Positions 46,981-58,880 of a stretch of 64,000 bases of DNA are shown in pieces. The notes under the pieces were generated by a model. That model had not been told where the DNA came from. It saw only the letters and a list, made by a program, of their open reading frames with translations, and ran no database searches. A program made the translations under genes and the position numbers. Positions within the stretch are counted from its first letter, which is position 1, and every line of letters starts with the position of its first letter. This stretch comes from Glebionis coronaria (taxonomy: Eukaryota; Streptophyta; Magnoliopsida; Asterales; Asteraceae): positions 27,865,394 through 27,929,393 of the forward strand of contig CM046882.1 in NCBI GenBank assembly GCA_025667525.1, given 5' to 3'.

Positions 46981-47840
46981 ATATAAGATTTTACTCATAT
47001 CAGATATAATCCCACTGTACCCTAATTTCACGCCTAATTTACCCTAAACCTAATCATTTAACTCACTTCGCCTCCATCCCCAAAACACACACAGACACCA
47101 AAATCCTATGGAACCTCCGCCTCTTTTCTATTTTTCACATCCCCATCAATCATCATCTAAATATTATCAATAACCTCAACATCTATACATTATACACTTC
47201 GCCTCTCATTCTACCAGATCCATCATGTTTCAAATCAAATTAACCAAATCAATGTTTTTTTAGTTTTGATCTTAGATGATCTAATGATAAAACACTCTTA
47301 ACCAATCGACCCTTTTTGTTTTTTGTATCTAAAATGAAACGTAGCTCAATCTTCAGATGACAAGCGAAACCCATGAAGAACATATAACGAATTTTGCTTC
47401 AAGATCTCTGTGAGGTCTCTGGTAGGTTTTAATTTGATTGTTTATGTTTATTGAGTCATAATCGAATGAAAGAATGAACTAAACATGCTTGTTTAGATTC
47501 AATCTTTAAATTCGAATAATAATGAAGGCTTATGCCTTAATACTCATGAAAGATGATATACAACTTAAGTGTCAGTCGAAACAAAGATGGACGTGAACAA
47601 ACTTGTTCACCGTCTTCTTTATATTCGAAAATGAAATGAGGGGTTTCCTCTTAAATATAGATCTATGATGATGATATTCGTGAGATCTATATAGATCTCG
47701 ACATGCAATATGAATCAGATATGAGATGTTGAATTAGTGTTTATGATTTGAGTCTTGTTGATGTTTAGATGGATTAGGAGACGATGGGTTAGGTTAGATT
47801 TCGTGTTGGGGAGTAATAAGGTTGGTGATTGTGGATCCAA
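46981..47840. other. No gene recognised
   Basis: Mixed intergenic DNA. A short C-rich stretch at 47040-47110 looks like a plant 5' leader, but no reading frame follows. Confidence 0.35.
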
Positions 47841-47847
47841 ATGATTT

Positions 47848-48024
47848 TCGGATAAGATATCCACTTTCGGATAAGTGCCTGTTTTCGGATAAATTGTCCA
47901 GATTCGGATAAATGAGCTTTTTCGGATAAACGACCATTTTCGGATAAATGACCAGTTTCGGATAAACAATTATTTTCGGATAAATGTCTGTTTTCGGATA
48001 AATGTCATTTTTCGGATAAATTAC
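47848..48024. repeat. TTTTCGGATAAATG minisatellite
   Basis: About eleven copies of TTCGGATAA with 5-8 bp variable spacers. In the minus frames it reads as repeated IYPK and FIRK peptides, which I regard as by-products. Confidence 0.88.
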
Positions 48025-48435
48025 CATTGTCTACTTTCTGAATAAATCAGTCTTATCCAAATTTGTACTTTTTTCGGATTTGGTGGATCTGGTTTTTGTG
48101 GATCTGATTTTTTAAGATCTGGTTTTTCTGGCAGATCTTCATCATCAAGAATAAAGAAACCCAAAAAAAATATATGTACCAACTCTGAAAAATGTAACCA
48201 AAAACAATAGTAAACACCAGATCTGATAAATTTGTAATCTTTTAACCAGAAAAAAGTATGTATACCAATAAAGTAAGGGTGGAATACAAACTGATGCAAC
48301 CAAGTATAGACGTGAATAAAGAGACCAGATGACAGAAAAATTATCCATCGTGACAAAAACAATGTATCAGATTGAGACCAAGAAAAAAAATTGACCACCA
48401 AATCAATAACAATAAACACGAACGATCCAAGGATT

Positions 48436-48458
48436 GAACCATCGGCTCTGATGCCAAT
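48436..48458 (-). mobile_element. tRNA-Met-type primer-binding site of an LTR element
   Basis: The minus strand reads TTGGCATCAGAGCCGATGG directly after a possible LTR end. To the right, TGTGGGTTTGC would be the LTR edge. The LTR would include the GA microsatellite. Its outer end, coding part and partner LTR were not identified. Confidence 0.45.
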
Positions 48459-48520
48459 TGTGGGTTTGCTATAAAGATAGATCTGGTTGTCTAGTTGGGT
48501 GGTAGATGGTGGTAGCCATT

Positions 48521-49401
<881 letters not shown>

Positions 49402-49561
49402 GGCTACAATTTTTGTAGCCAACTTAGCTACAATCCTTCACAAATATACACATGAAATGAGTTAGAGACCCACACAAAAATAGAAAGACCTACATAAATC
49501 ACTCTGGACCCACGTTTTATAATGTAAATTGTAGCCAACTAGCTACATTAAAATTGTAGCT
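49402..49561. mobile_element. Small MITE, 160 bp
   Basis: Ends GGCTACAATTTTTGTAGCC and, inverted, AGCTACAATTTTAATGTAGC. Each arm is itself partly palindromic. No clear target duplication. Confidence 0.65.
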
Positions 49562-50043
49562 AATATTTCCCCTAATTAAATTCATGTTTTAGGGTTTGTT
49601 TGGTGTGGTTTGTGGTTCGGTCGAGACACCCGAGACCCCAAATGGGTTCGGCTTTATCTTCATAATCACCTCCAAGGGTCTCGGCTTGGTTGTTGTGGGT
49701 CTGGAAGGTTCTACTTTGAGCGAGAATATATAACTAATGTGTTGCAAGTTGATTTGTGGATATAAAATTCGGGTCTCGAAGGTTCTTTGGAACTTTTCTC
49801 TAAAGACTTTCTGGCCACGTTAAGGAAATAAAGTGAAGAAAATGGAAATGAAGAACTTGTACCCCAGGGCTTTGTTGGCCTAGTAAATTGGCATAAAATA
49901 ATTATAAACACGAATTTATTTCTTTTGATTTTATGAGAGACGAAACTTAAACGTTTTTTTGAAGGATCTTATTTGATAATATTTTCTTTTAGAATGTAGA
50001 TGTATATGCGTAAAAAATATCTATAATAAGAATTTTTCTATTA
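49562..50043. other. No gene recognised
   Basis: AT-rich with short frames lacking family signatures. It ends at the TTA target of the Harbinger element. Confidence 0.35.
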
Positions 50044-51338
50044 GGCTACTATACCCGCAACGGTAGTACGATTTTTCGGTCGCGACCGGTTTCGGACTCG
50101 GTCGGCCCGTTATGACGACCGAGTCGTCCTATTCGACTCATCAACTTCTCCCCCTATTCGACCCCTCACACGACCTATTTCACATTTCCATCTTTCCAAT
50201 TTTTTTTTCTTTTTTAGATTAAAATTAATTAGTTTTAATTATATAAAATTTGTAAAAAAATTCAAATTTTAATATATTGAGCTTTGTTTAATTCCTCACA
50301 ACATATATTAATTTGATCATTTTTGGAGTTAGTTAATTAATGCATTTTACCTCTTAAAAACGTAAACGTAAACCATTTTTATTCGAAAATTAAAACATTT
50401 AATACGTAAAACATGAAAATACTAGAATTCAAATACAATAGGAAAGGAAATAAACTACTAGATAGATAAAATAAAAATACATAATACGATTAGTCAGTTC
50501 CCGGATGCGAATCCGATAACTGACCAGGTAACTCTCAACGCATGGTTTCTTGGTAATCTTTTTCGGCCATAATTTCCGCCTCCGGCTCCCTCTGTGCCCT
50601 TTCTTCTTCTTGCAGTGTTTCTCTCAATACTTTTTGATTTAGGTATAGTTGATACACCTGATTGTCAGTATGTAAGCCATTTGAGTCGTTTACAATTGGA
50701 AAGGGTAGATCGGGAGACACATTTCAGCGTCGGTGTTGTTGTGATGAAGAACCGATGTGAGTTATTTGAGTTCGGGATGAAGAATCGATATTAGTTTGGG
50801 ATGAAGAACCCAAGTTATTCAGCCATTCAGTATTTTTTTCAATTCGAGCCTCCAATTTTGCCGACTTTCTAAACAAAGATCTTCGGATGTTGAAATCGAT
50901 GTCAGATTGATTAATTAGAAACATGTTGATTAAATGATGTTTCTTTGGGGAAATATCACGGCATTTTCACATGATGTGCGCAGTTTCGTATTATCCTTGT
51001 ACGCGGCATCGAAATCATCAACTAACATCATAATCGCATCGTAACGACGTTGTTGTTGAATTATATGTTTCTGAATCATAGCCTTAATCTCGTCAACGGT
51101 GTGTGGAAAAGAGCATGCTATTTTTTATTTCTGAATATGTGTGTGTGAAAATACAAACAATTGTGTGGAAAATACTGAAATTTGTGTGTGAAAATTTTAT
51201 ATGTGAAAATGTGGTATTTATAAAAAGAAAAAATGATTTAAATTAAAAAAATTGAGTTAGGTCGTCTTGTTGGGGCAAATAGATCGCACTAGATCGCAAG
51301 AGAGAGAAAATCACAATAGATCGTTGTTGCAGATAGCC
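50044..51338 (-). mobile_element. PIF/Harbinger element, 1295 bp, internally deleted
   Basis: Terminal inverted repeats GGCTACTATACCCGCAACG and GTTGCAGATAGCC share GGCTA and GCAAC, and a TTA target duplication sits on each side (50041-50043 and 51339-51341). A minus-strand coding relic lies between 51100 and 50535. No transposase nuclease was seen. Confidence 0.7.
50535..51110 (-). pseudogene. Harbinger-internal coding relic, unassigned
   Basis: Readable frames give DEIKAMIQKHIIQQQRRYDA (about 51100-51040), FNIRRSLFRKSAKLEARIEK (about 50900-50830) and, after a stop, QVYQLYLNQKVLRETLQEEE ending at 50535. The Gln/Arg/Glu-rich helical character would suit the C-terminal part of a Harbinger-associated protein, but I cannot name the domain. 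Position inside the element's ends is the main argument. Confidence 0.4.
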
Positions 51339-54300
51339 TTATAATATGTACATAACGTCAATTTTCTTACTATATTTAAGTTCTCTAAAATTTCAAGATT
51401 CAAGAAAAATGAGTAGATCTACCTCCTATATAAAGCAAGGTTTTTTGCTTTTGATCTCCCCCAAAACCCCTTAAAAAATGACACCTGTCATATTGTTTTT
51501 TGGAACCGTCGGATCATAAAAACACCTCTACACAAACTATCAATACTTATTTACGATCAATGTCTATCACACACATATTTTTCCCAAAAAACTGCTACAA
51601 TAAATCCTTAAATCAATAACACCTCTACACAAATTCATCTACCTATTTTCGGATCTATGTCAAACACAGTCGTATTTTCCCCAAAAATACTGCTAGAACA
51701 TAATTCATCACAATCAATCCAAACTGCATCAATTAACGAAAAATGGTGCGAATCATAGGTAGATATCATCCAAGTTCAGATTTTCATGGATCTGAATCAA
51801 ACGCAGTATATTCAATGTATATTTTATCCTTATTATTAATCTTTGTTAATTAATTTTGTATATATTTCTTTACCCATATCTAATTCCTGTTGTTTGGATC
51901 GCAATTTGTATAATTGTTTGAAGGTATTTACATCTATTAATTGTTTTTGATATAGCAGTTTTATACATTCGAATGATATTTATAACTTTAGAGTATATCC
52001 TTTTTTAATATTGATTAATTTGTACATATGTCATTACCAGGAAATCATATTTTGGTCAGTTTTGACCAATTTAAATGTTTTTGGTCAAAGTTGAGAAGAA
52101 ATATGATATTTTTAGAAAATATTAGGAATTTAAAATTTTGAAAAAAAACTTAAGCAAATTGAGATGATAATAATTGGTTTTTCAAAAATTTTAACTACTC
52201 CCTTGATTGTAGCTGGAAATTTCAATTGATCAAATATTAGGAATTTAAATATTTTTATATAGTAGGTAGATTTTCTATTATGCCTCTTTATGATATGACA
52301 GTGATTGGATATATCATAATAGTTGGATATTTATTTTTTTTCTTTTTGGTTGCTTTGATCTTTGGCCTTTGAATTATGACACCAATATGGATTTGTCAAT
52401 AGGTTTGATCATACCTTATGTTTAAGTTTTGATTGGGGTTAATTTTCTTTTGTTTTTGGCTATATGCTTTTTATATAAGGATTTACTAATAGTTTCGTAA
52501 TAAAGGCTATTGATTTGGTGCCTTATTTGTTTTAAACAGAGAGCAGGGTGCGGTGCTGGGCAGTGATTTATGGTTTCCAATATCATTCTCAGGTATAATA
52601 TTTTGGATTTTCATTTTTGCTGCGATTGTGTGGAAATGTTAGTTTGCGTGATTGAGTGATTTTGGACTAGCATGTTTTGATTTTATGAGCTTATTGAGGC
52701 TTAAATGATATTTTTGTTAAGCTTCGTTGTGGTAATTGTATGTGTGCATCTTAATGTACCAACTTTACAGGATTGTTGCATTATGTCATGACAATCTATT
52801 GCTGTATATGAAGACGTTGATGGTTAAGATGCGGGGTCTTGGATGGCTCGATCTTTTACTTTACCAATTAGGAAGTATATACTCACGAGGTATACTCCTA
52901 CTGTGGCAATGTTTAGAAAAATGTTAAATACTTAAATGAAGATTAGATTGTAACTTGCGTGAAATCTATTTGTTTCTATATGAGGTACCTAGAGTTGATG
53001 AGAGCAGTTCTTGTCCTCGGTCGGTTGGCGTGGTGAGGACGTGGATTGTTCTGTCTTTATAAGCTCATGGACACCTTTAGTAAATAAGTGCTCTAATTCA
53101 AGTGCCTAATGTGATTTTTGAGCTTATACTGCGTGCTTAGCGCTTATTTGGTTTTTGGCTTACGTTTTCCGTAAGCTCATTTTTTATTGCTTATTTTGAA
53201 ACTTTTCAGCTTATATAACCTTATAAGCCGAAGAGTTTGAAAATGAGCCTAAAGAAAGAAAGCTTATGAAACATAATAATCCCAAAACCCATTAAGCAGG
53301 ATGCGTCATTATAATCTGAAAACTAACACCTCCTTTAATGTTATATGTCAATAATTTCAAGCAGCTACTGTTGCATCAGGAACTTAAAATTTTGTTTTTA
53401 AGTCTCAAATTTTATACTACTAAATAATTCTAACGAGAGTCAACCGGGACAATATTGAGTTGCTGCATTTAAGAAACATTAAACACGTCATTTAAACCCG
53501 TTGCTTTAAGAAAGTCGAGGTCTATTACAAGAGTTAACACATGCCATTTCGTAGCATGAAGCACCCTAATTTCGTCAAAACTAAGCTTGGTAAACTGTAA
53601 CCAGTATTATATACGAAATTTGGATTTGGAAATTCGGTTGTCGACTAGAAATGCCTAAATAAATGAATCTGTAAGATATGTTAATTGTAGATAATAAATG
53701 TTGAGGAGCCTAGAGTTGACAATCTTTAAACTACGACTTTAATGTAAAGATGTTATTTTCTAAGCTTCTCTATACAATTGAATTTTCCATATGAAGTTGA
53801 TACATATTCAAGGTTTGATATTTGATTATTATCAGGTGCAGTTACGTAAAAGTCATCATCTTTAGATCATACAGTTTCGTTTCAAACTATTGATATGAGT
53901 TTTTAACTATTCACTGTGAGTTAAACATATCGAACATCCAACATTGGTTACGCCTAAAATGTCTGAGTGTTTTGTAACATCAAACTACATGAAGAGTTCA
54001 AGGTGCAAAAAAGTTTACGTGCGTGTATTCATAAATATGATGATTGCTTATTAATTTTTTGATAAATAAGGAGTAACCAAATAAGTTTCCTTTGCAGCCT
54101 TTAGTACTGGACGAAGTCACAACGAGGCATCGAAGAAACATACATGGTACAGAATTGGTTTCTTGCTAATTGGTGGAATGTTGTGGTTTCCATCTAGCTG
54201 AAATTGTTAAGCCTTCAAGTCCATCTATGCTCTAGCTGAAATTGTTAAGCCTTCAAGTCCGTCTATGCTTTGTGCATCATCAGATCCGCTTGACCTTTGT

Positions 54301-55139
54301 TCTAATCTGTAAGCATCAACCTTAAGTATTCGTATTTATCATATGCATGTGTTTTTTACATCTTAGGATTAGAGACAATGGGTTGTAAAATGTTTTGGTT
54401 TTGGTATTCGGGATTTTTGATATTATATATGGTTGTTTTTTTAATTAAAACTTTTGTTATAAAAAGTTTGTATTAACTTGGTAAATATTCAATTTTTCAG
54501 TGATCATATGGTCTAATTGCAGATATTATGGATATGAGGTGGATGGATATCATTATAAACGGTTCTTGCAGTGGAGGGATTGCAGTATTAGTCAACCATA
54601 GGTCTAAGAGGAAATCTTGAAAATAGGCAGGTAGGTTGCATCTTCTTGTACTCATTGATTGTAGTTTTTTGTATTTAGCTTTTTATAAGAAATGATCAGA
54701 TTGATTTGTTCAGTAGCTGCTTAAAAATATTCCTGATTGGATTGGGTAACAAAGATCCTTTTTGCTTGCGTATTAAATACTTTTTTATGTATGAACTAAA
54801 TAGTTACTGGCAACTTCAGTAAGTTTTTATGAGATAAGAATGATGGTATACACAATGTGAGCATTGTAATACTACATTGCTACATCACGAAAAAATAGAA
54901 TGGGCTTAGCCCTATTGGGAACTGTTCGTGATTGCATTCGAACGAGGATGAATTTGTTTGAGTTCTGACATAATGGTGTGTTTTTTATCAATTCAGGCTA
55001 AACAGATGTAATCCAGGAAACAAAGCGACCAACTATAGTGGCAGACACAGTCTAATGGATCAAAGCTATGAATATAACAGGTACTTATTATAACAGGTAC
55101 TTATTTTTACTAATGGGTGTCTTGATTATGTAATGGCAG

Positions 55140-55290
55140 ATCACAAGTGGTTGGATGGCCACCATTGAGGAAGTACATGAAGAACAATATTCAAACGAAA
55201 AATACGAAAAGGGAAGGTGAGATGTATGTAAAAGTTAGCATCGATTGTGCACCTTATCTTAGGATTATCGATAGACGAGGCTCGGGATGA
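55140..55290 (+). pseudogene. Captured Aux/IAA exon: degron and start of domain III
   Basis: After a splice-acceptor-like GGCAG the frame reads SQVVGWPPLRKYMKN, then MYVKVSIDCAPYLRIID, then an unrelated tail and TGA. VGWPPLR is the domain II core by which Aux/IAA repressors bind the auxin receptor TIR1/AFB and are degraded. YVKVS..APYLR is the start of domain III, the PB1-type interaction domain. In a real Aux/IAA the order and spacing are the same. Domains I and IV were not found, and domain III is cut after about 14 residues. One gene exon has thus been taken into the Helitron. Whether it is transcribed is unknown. Confidence 0.85.
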
Positions 55291-56199
55291 TGGATCGCTG
55301 ATTTAGTCATTAAACCGTCTGTAAGAACTACTAAAACTAATTACTACTTATTTAAAGAAATTGATATTGAAAAAAAAAATATCAATTCAAATTAGTATTC
55401 CACCATAGTCTCATGAAAGTTTCAAACAATTTTTAAAGGAATGAGTTGATAGGTACTGAATTTTATGTGAATAGCTAGGTGAACTGAATCTTGTTTAAAT
55501 CGAGCTGACACAAGGACCGTGTACATGGTTTAAAATGATGATGGGTTTATCATATACCCTATCATTGTCAAATTCTCGCAAGGGATGATCCAAATTAAGG
55601 TTATTATTTGACCTTTGTCCATAAAACGTATATATTTAACAGTTGTGAAATGATTTAGTAGTGATGTTGGAATTTAGAATATGCGCTTTCTGAACTCAAA
55701 CTGATGACGCGATATTAATTAGTAATTAGAATAAGATACTCAGCTAATGTTTGCATTGGCTTATGCTACTAGAAGTTATGAGAATCGATATATTGCTTTT
55801 AGTGGTTTTTAGGCTTAGAAGAAATTCAACAACCGAAATAATTGTTCCCGACTTGGATTTCTTTCTTTTCGTTCCCTTAAACTACTATTTAGCAAATAGT
55901 TGGTTAAAATGGTATATTGAGTTGGATGATTATTCTATCTTTTTTGTTAGTTTGTATATTGGAGAATGTTATCTACATATGGTAAATCGATATATTGGAG
56001 AATGTTCCCGACTAGGATTTCTTTCTTTTTGTTCCATTAAACTACTGTTAGTTTGTATATTGGGACAATTGGAAGGGTAATTCTAAGCTAACAAAAAATT
56101 ACAATTCTTGCATATATTTTGTGAGATGTCTATTATATTAGGTGGAGTCGTATCGTAATAAAAATGTTCAGAGTTGAATGAACTAATAATGGACGGATG

Positions 56200-56620
56200 T
56201 CACTGCAGGTTAAATCAGTTGCACATACTTTGCTCGAGACTCTTATTACAAAAGAGATAAGAGGATGGCGGTACCACTTCAGTGGCATAAAAAGAAACAG
56301 ATCCCATAGTTTTTGTAAGAGCCAACAATAGAGGAACTTGGCGGAAACCACCACTCTAAATGCTCCACCGCCCAGAAGATACTATTGCTGAAACAAAAGT
56401 AGAGACTAACAACGCGTCAGAAGAACCAAAGGAAGAGAAAACAGATTAGGAAGAAGCAAAGTAACATACAATTGTCGAGGAAGCCAAGGATGGAACTCTT
56501 GATTTAGTCCATCAAGATATACCCAAGTCAATCAAGAAAGAAGAAGAAAGGCTGGTAGAAGTTGCCGCCACTAGACCAAGGTCGTGGAGGAGAAAGATCT
56601 TAACTTCAAGTTTTTGATGT
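56200..56620 (+). pseudogene. Unrecognised captured coding piece
   Basis: One frame reads VKSVAHTLLETLITKEIRGW from about 56213. Shifted frames from 56368 read HRPEDTIAETKVETNNASEE and, after two stops, DIPKSIKKEEERLVEVAATR to about 56617. The Glu/Lys-rich coding-like text with stops points to a decayed exon from a gene I cannot name. Confidence 0.4.
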
Positions 56621-56741
56621 GTTATAATGTCTATTTTCATGTTTTGGTAAAAGAATAATAGCATTAAGATGTATCAAATAACTTCTAAATGTTTGTCAAT
56701 TTATGCGAGACTATACACTTTCACCATTTGAAGTTATGAAA

Positions 56742-56763
56742 CTAGCCCGCAGCGAAGCGCGGG
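56742..56763 (-). mobile_element. Helitron-type 3' hairpin terminus 1 (minus strand)
   Basis: On the minus strand CCCGCGCTTCGCTGCGGG is followed at once by CTAG and T. The identical hairpin recurs 149 bp to the right. Confidence 0.5.
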
Positions 56764-56894
56764 TTTAAAACACTTGTGTTGTTTAATTAGGATTTTGTCT
56801 CACATATTTATGCATATTGTTGGTTTTCATGTTACATGTAGTCATGTATGTTGCATGTTTATACCCATTAACGTAAATCCTTGAAAACCATCAC

Positions 56895-56912
56895 CCCGCA
56901 GCGAAGCGCGGG
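56895..56912 (-). mobile_element. Helitron-type hairpin terminus 2 (minus strand)
   Basis: The same 18-base palindrome as at 56746, without the CTAG. It may mark tandem Helitron ends. Confidence 0.45.
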
Positions 56913-57139
56913 TTTACATCATTATTATGATTTGTTATTATATACGTCTAAACACTTATGCATTTATTTTTATTTTTTAAGGTTTCTTTAATTTGCACTT
57001 TTTATTTTTAATTCTGTCATTTATTATTATTACATTTTATTCATCATAATTATTATTCGTATGTTTTACATTTTTCATAATTTTCCTATGCAAGATTCTG
57101 TGAAACAACCCGCCCATGGGGCGGGCCTTGAGGCTAGTT

Positions 57140-57878
57140 ATATATATAGCATAGGTTATCTAAACAATATGATACAAAAACTTTATCATTAGCTTGTTTT
57201 TGCTATTAAAGTGTCTATAATAATAACGGGGCGTTTGATTAACTTAAGGAGAATAAGAATGAGTGAAGGTAAAGGAATACAAAAGAATGCAATGAGCATT
57301 CCTTGATATTATCATTACAATTGTTGATGATTTGAACATCTTACGAGAAAACCACAAACATTATTAGTTAGGATTGTCTTAAGTTGTGACAGTTGACGGC
57401 CCGAAGACTAAGATTTAAGTAGGAGGCATTTAAACCGGACAAGAACGCGCTTCTCTTATCCGATGACATCTCACCTCTTATCAGAATACGTGTAAACGTA
57501 AAGTTAATAAACTTGTTATTAAACTCGTTAAATAACTCGTACATAAATATTAAACTCGTTTAAGCTCGCGAACCCAAACTAAATTTTGTATGTATCACTT
57601 ATTATCATTTTAAAAAAAATTACTAGAAATTCACAATGGGCCCACCCATAAAAAGAAAGAAAAGAAAAGTCAAACTCCAAACATAACTAAACTAGTCACC
57701 CCCTCACTTCAGATATCCCCAAATTGATTTCACAGAAAATTAGGGTTCAAAATCAATCCATCATTTCCCCTTTAATTAAACGGTTAGTCCATCTTTAATT
57801 CACATCAATTTTATTTAATTTATATAATTCAATATATATATAATCTCCTAAATTTTTATAAAAAATTTATATAATTTA
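57140..57878 (+). promoter_or_regulatory. Upstream flank and 5' leader of trihelix copy 3
   Basis: Homology to 5919-6396 begins directly after the Helitron CTAG-T end and is diverged up to 57624. From 57625 it is identical to 6397 onward. Confidence 0.6.
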
Positions 57879-58880
57879 ATGGATTACAACAACAATAATT
57901 CATCATCAATAAGAACTAGACGCCCTATTCGCAACAGCGATTACGATTACGATAACAACGACTACGAACAACCTCCTCCTATTAATCATCACCATACCCG
58001 TCATTATAACTACCTCCACCAGCAACAACACGTTAATATCGATAACGATGATAGCGATAGCGATAACGATAACAATGACTATCATTACCCAAATCAATAC
58101 TATAATAACAATGTGGTAGGCGAGTCGTCTAGCCGCCATCAAAAAAAGCGTAGGTTAGACAATTTAGGCGTAGGGAACTACGACGAGTGGAGTGAGAACG
58201 CCACTTTTGTGTTATTGGAAGTGTGGGGAGATAGGTTTATGCAGCTAGGGAGGAGGAGTTTAAGAGGGGAGGATTGGGTTGAGGTAGCGGAGAAGATATC
58301 TGAAATGTGTAAAATGGAGATTAACGACGGGCAATGTAGGACTAGGTTTGAGACGTTGAAGCAGAAGTATAAGAAGGAGAAGGCGAAGACGGAGGGGATG
58401 GGGGGTGGTGGTTATTACGGGAAGTGGGGGTTTTTTAAGAAGATGGATATGTTGTTGTCTCCGAAAAGGCAGCATAATGGTTTGCCGTGTGGAGTTGATT
58501 CGGGTGAGTATGTGTTTATGAATACGAAAGTTTATTTGAATCAGTCGAATGCGTTGGATGAGATGAGGGATAGTCCGGGTGAGTCGGAGGTTGATGAGGA
58601 TGACGAGGAGGATGAGGACGAGGATGATGAAGAAGAGGAGGTTGATGAGGAAGGGTTTAAGCTCTTGGCGGAGTCGGTTCAGAATTTTGGCGAGATTTAT
58701 GAGAAGATTGAGGGGAGGAAACGGCAGCAGATGTTGGAGCTGGAGAAGATGCGGATGGATTTTCAGAGGGAGTTGGAGCTGCAGAAGAAGGTGATTCTCG
58801 AACGGGCGCAGGCTGAGATTGCCAGAATAAAGGAAGAGGATGACGAGGATGTTAATTCGGCTGAGAATTTGAGTGGATAA
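57879..58880 (+). CDS. Trihelix transcription factor, SIP1/ASIL type (copy 3)
   Basis: A 333-residue frame identical in protein and, as far as I can see, in DNA to the copy at 6651. It has the same Asn/Asp-rich N-terminus, basic RHQKKRR run, single trihelix domain (W104, W116, W133), acidic tract and C-terminal coiled coil. It would act in the nucleus as a sequence-specific DNA-binding protein. The leader is identical back to 57625, but DNA further upstream differs and includes a Helitron end 740 bp before the ATG. Its distal promoter is therefore unlike that of copy 1, and expression could differ. Identity this high means recent duplication, gene conversion or an assembly duplicate. Confidence 0.87.
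   Translation: MDYNNNNSSSIRTRRPIRNSDYDYDNNDYEQPPPINHHHTRHYNYLHQQQHVNIDNDDSDSDNDNNDYHYPNQYYNNNVVGESSSRHQKKRRLDNLGVGNYDEWSENATFVLLEVWGDRFMQLGRRSLRGEDWVEVAEKISEMCKMEINDGQCRTRFETLKQKYKKEKAKTEGMGGGGYYGKWGFFKKMDMLLSPKRQHNGLPCGVDSGEYVFMNTKVYLNQSNALDEMRDSPGESEVDEDDEEDEDEDDEEEEVDEEGFKLLAESVQNFGEIYEKIEGRKRQQMLELEKMRMDFQRELELQKKVILERAQAEIARIKEEDDEDVNSAENLSG

Larger units (their letters stand above)
51418..57137 (+). mobile_element. Helitron, about 5.7 kb, non-autonomous, with captured gene pieces
   Basis: The 5' end TCTACCTCCTATATAAAGC, preceded by A, has the TC start and TATATAAAGC word typical of plant Helitrons. The 3' end has a perfect 7-bp hairpin CCCGCCC-ATG-GGGCGGG (57109-57125), 8 nt, then CTAG (57134-57137) followed by T. 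No Rep/helicase is visible. The interior has exon-like pieces separated by intron-like DNA, including an Aux/IAA exon. Two CCCGCAGCGAAGCGCGGG hairpins near the right end show other Helitron termini nested or joined inside, so the span may be composite. Confidence 0.65.

Noticed and set aside
47848..48024. CRISPR-like array of direct repeats
   Set aside because: Units are too short and spacers too short and variable. The genome is eukaryotic. It is a minisatellite.
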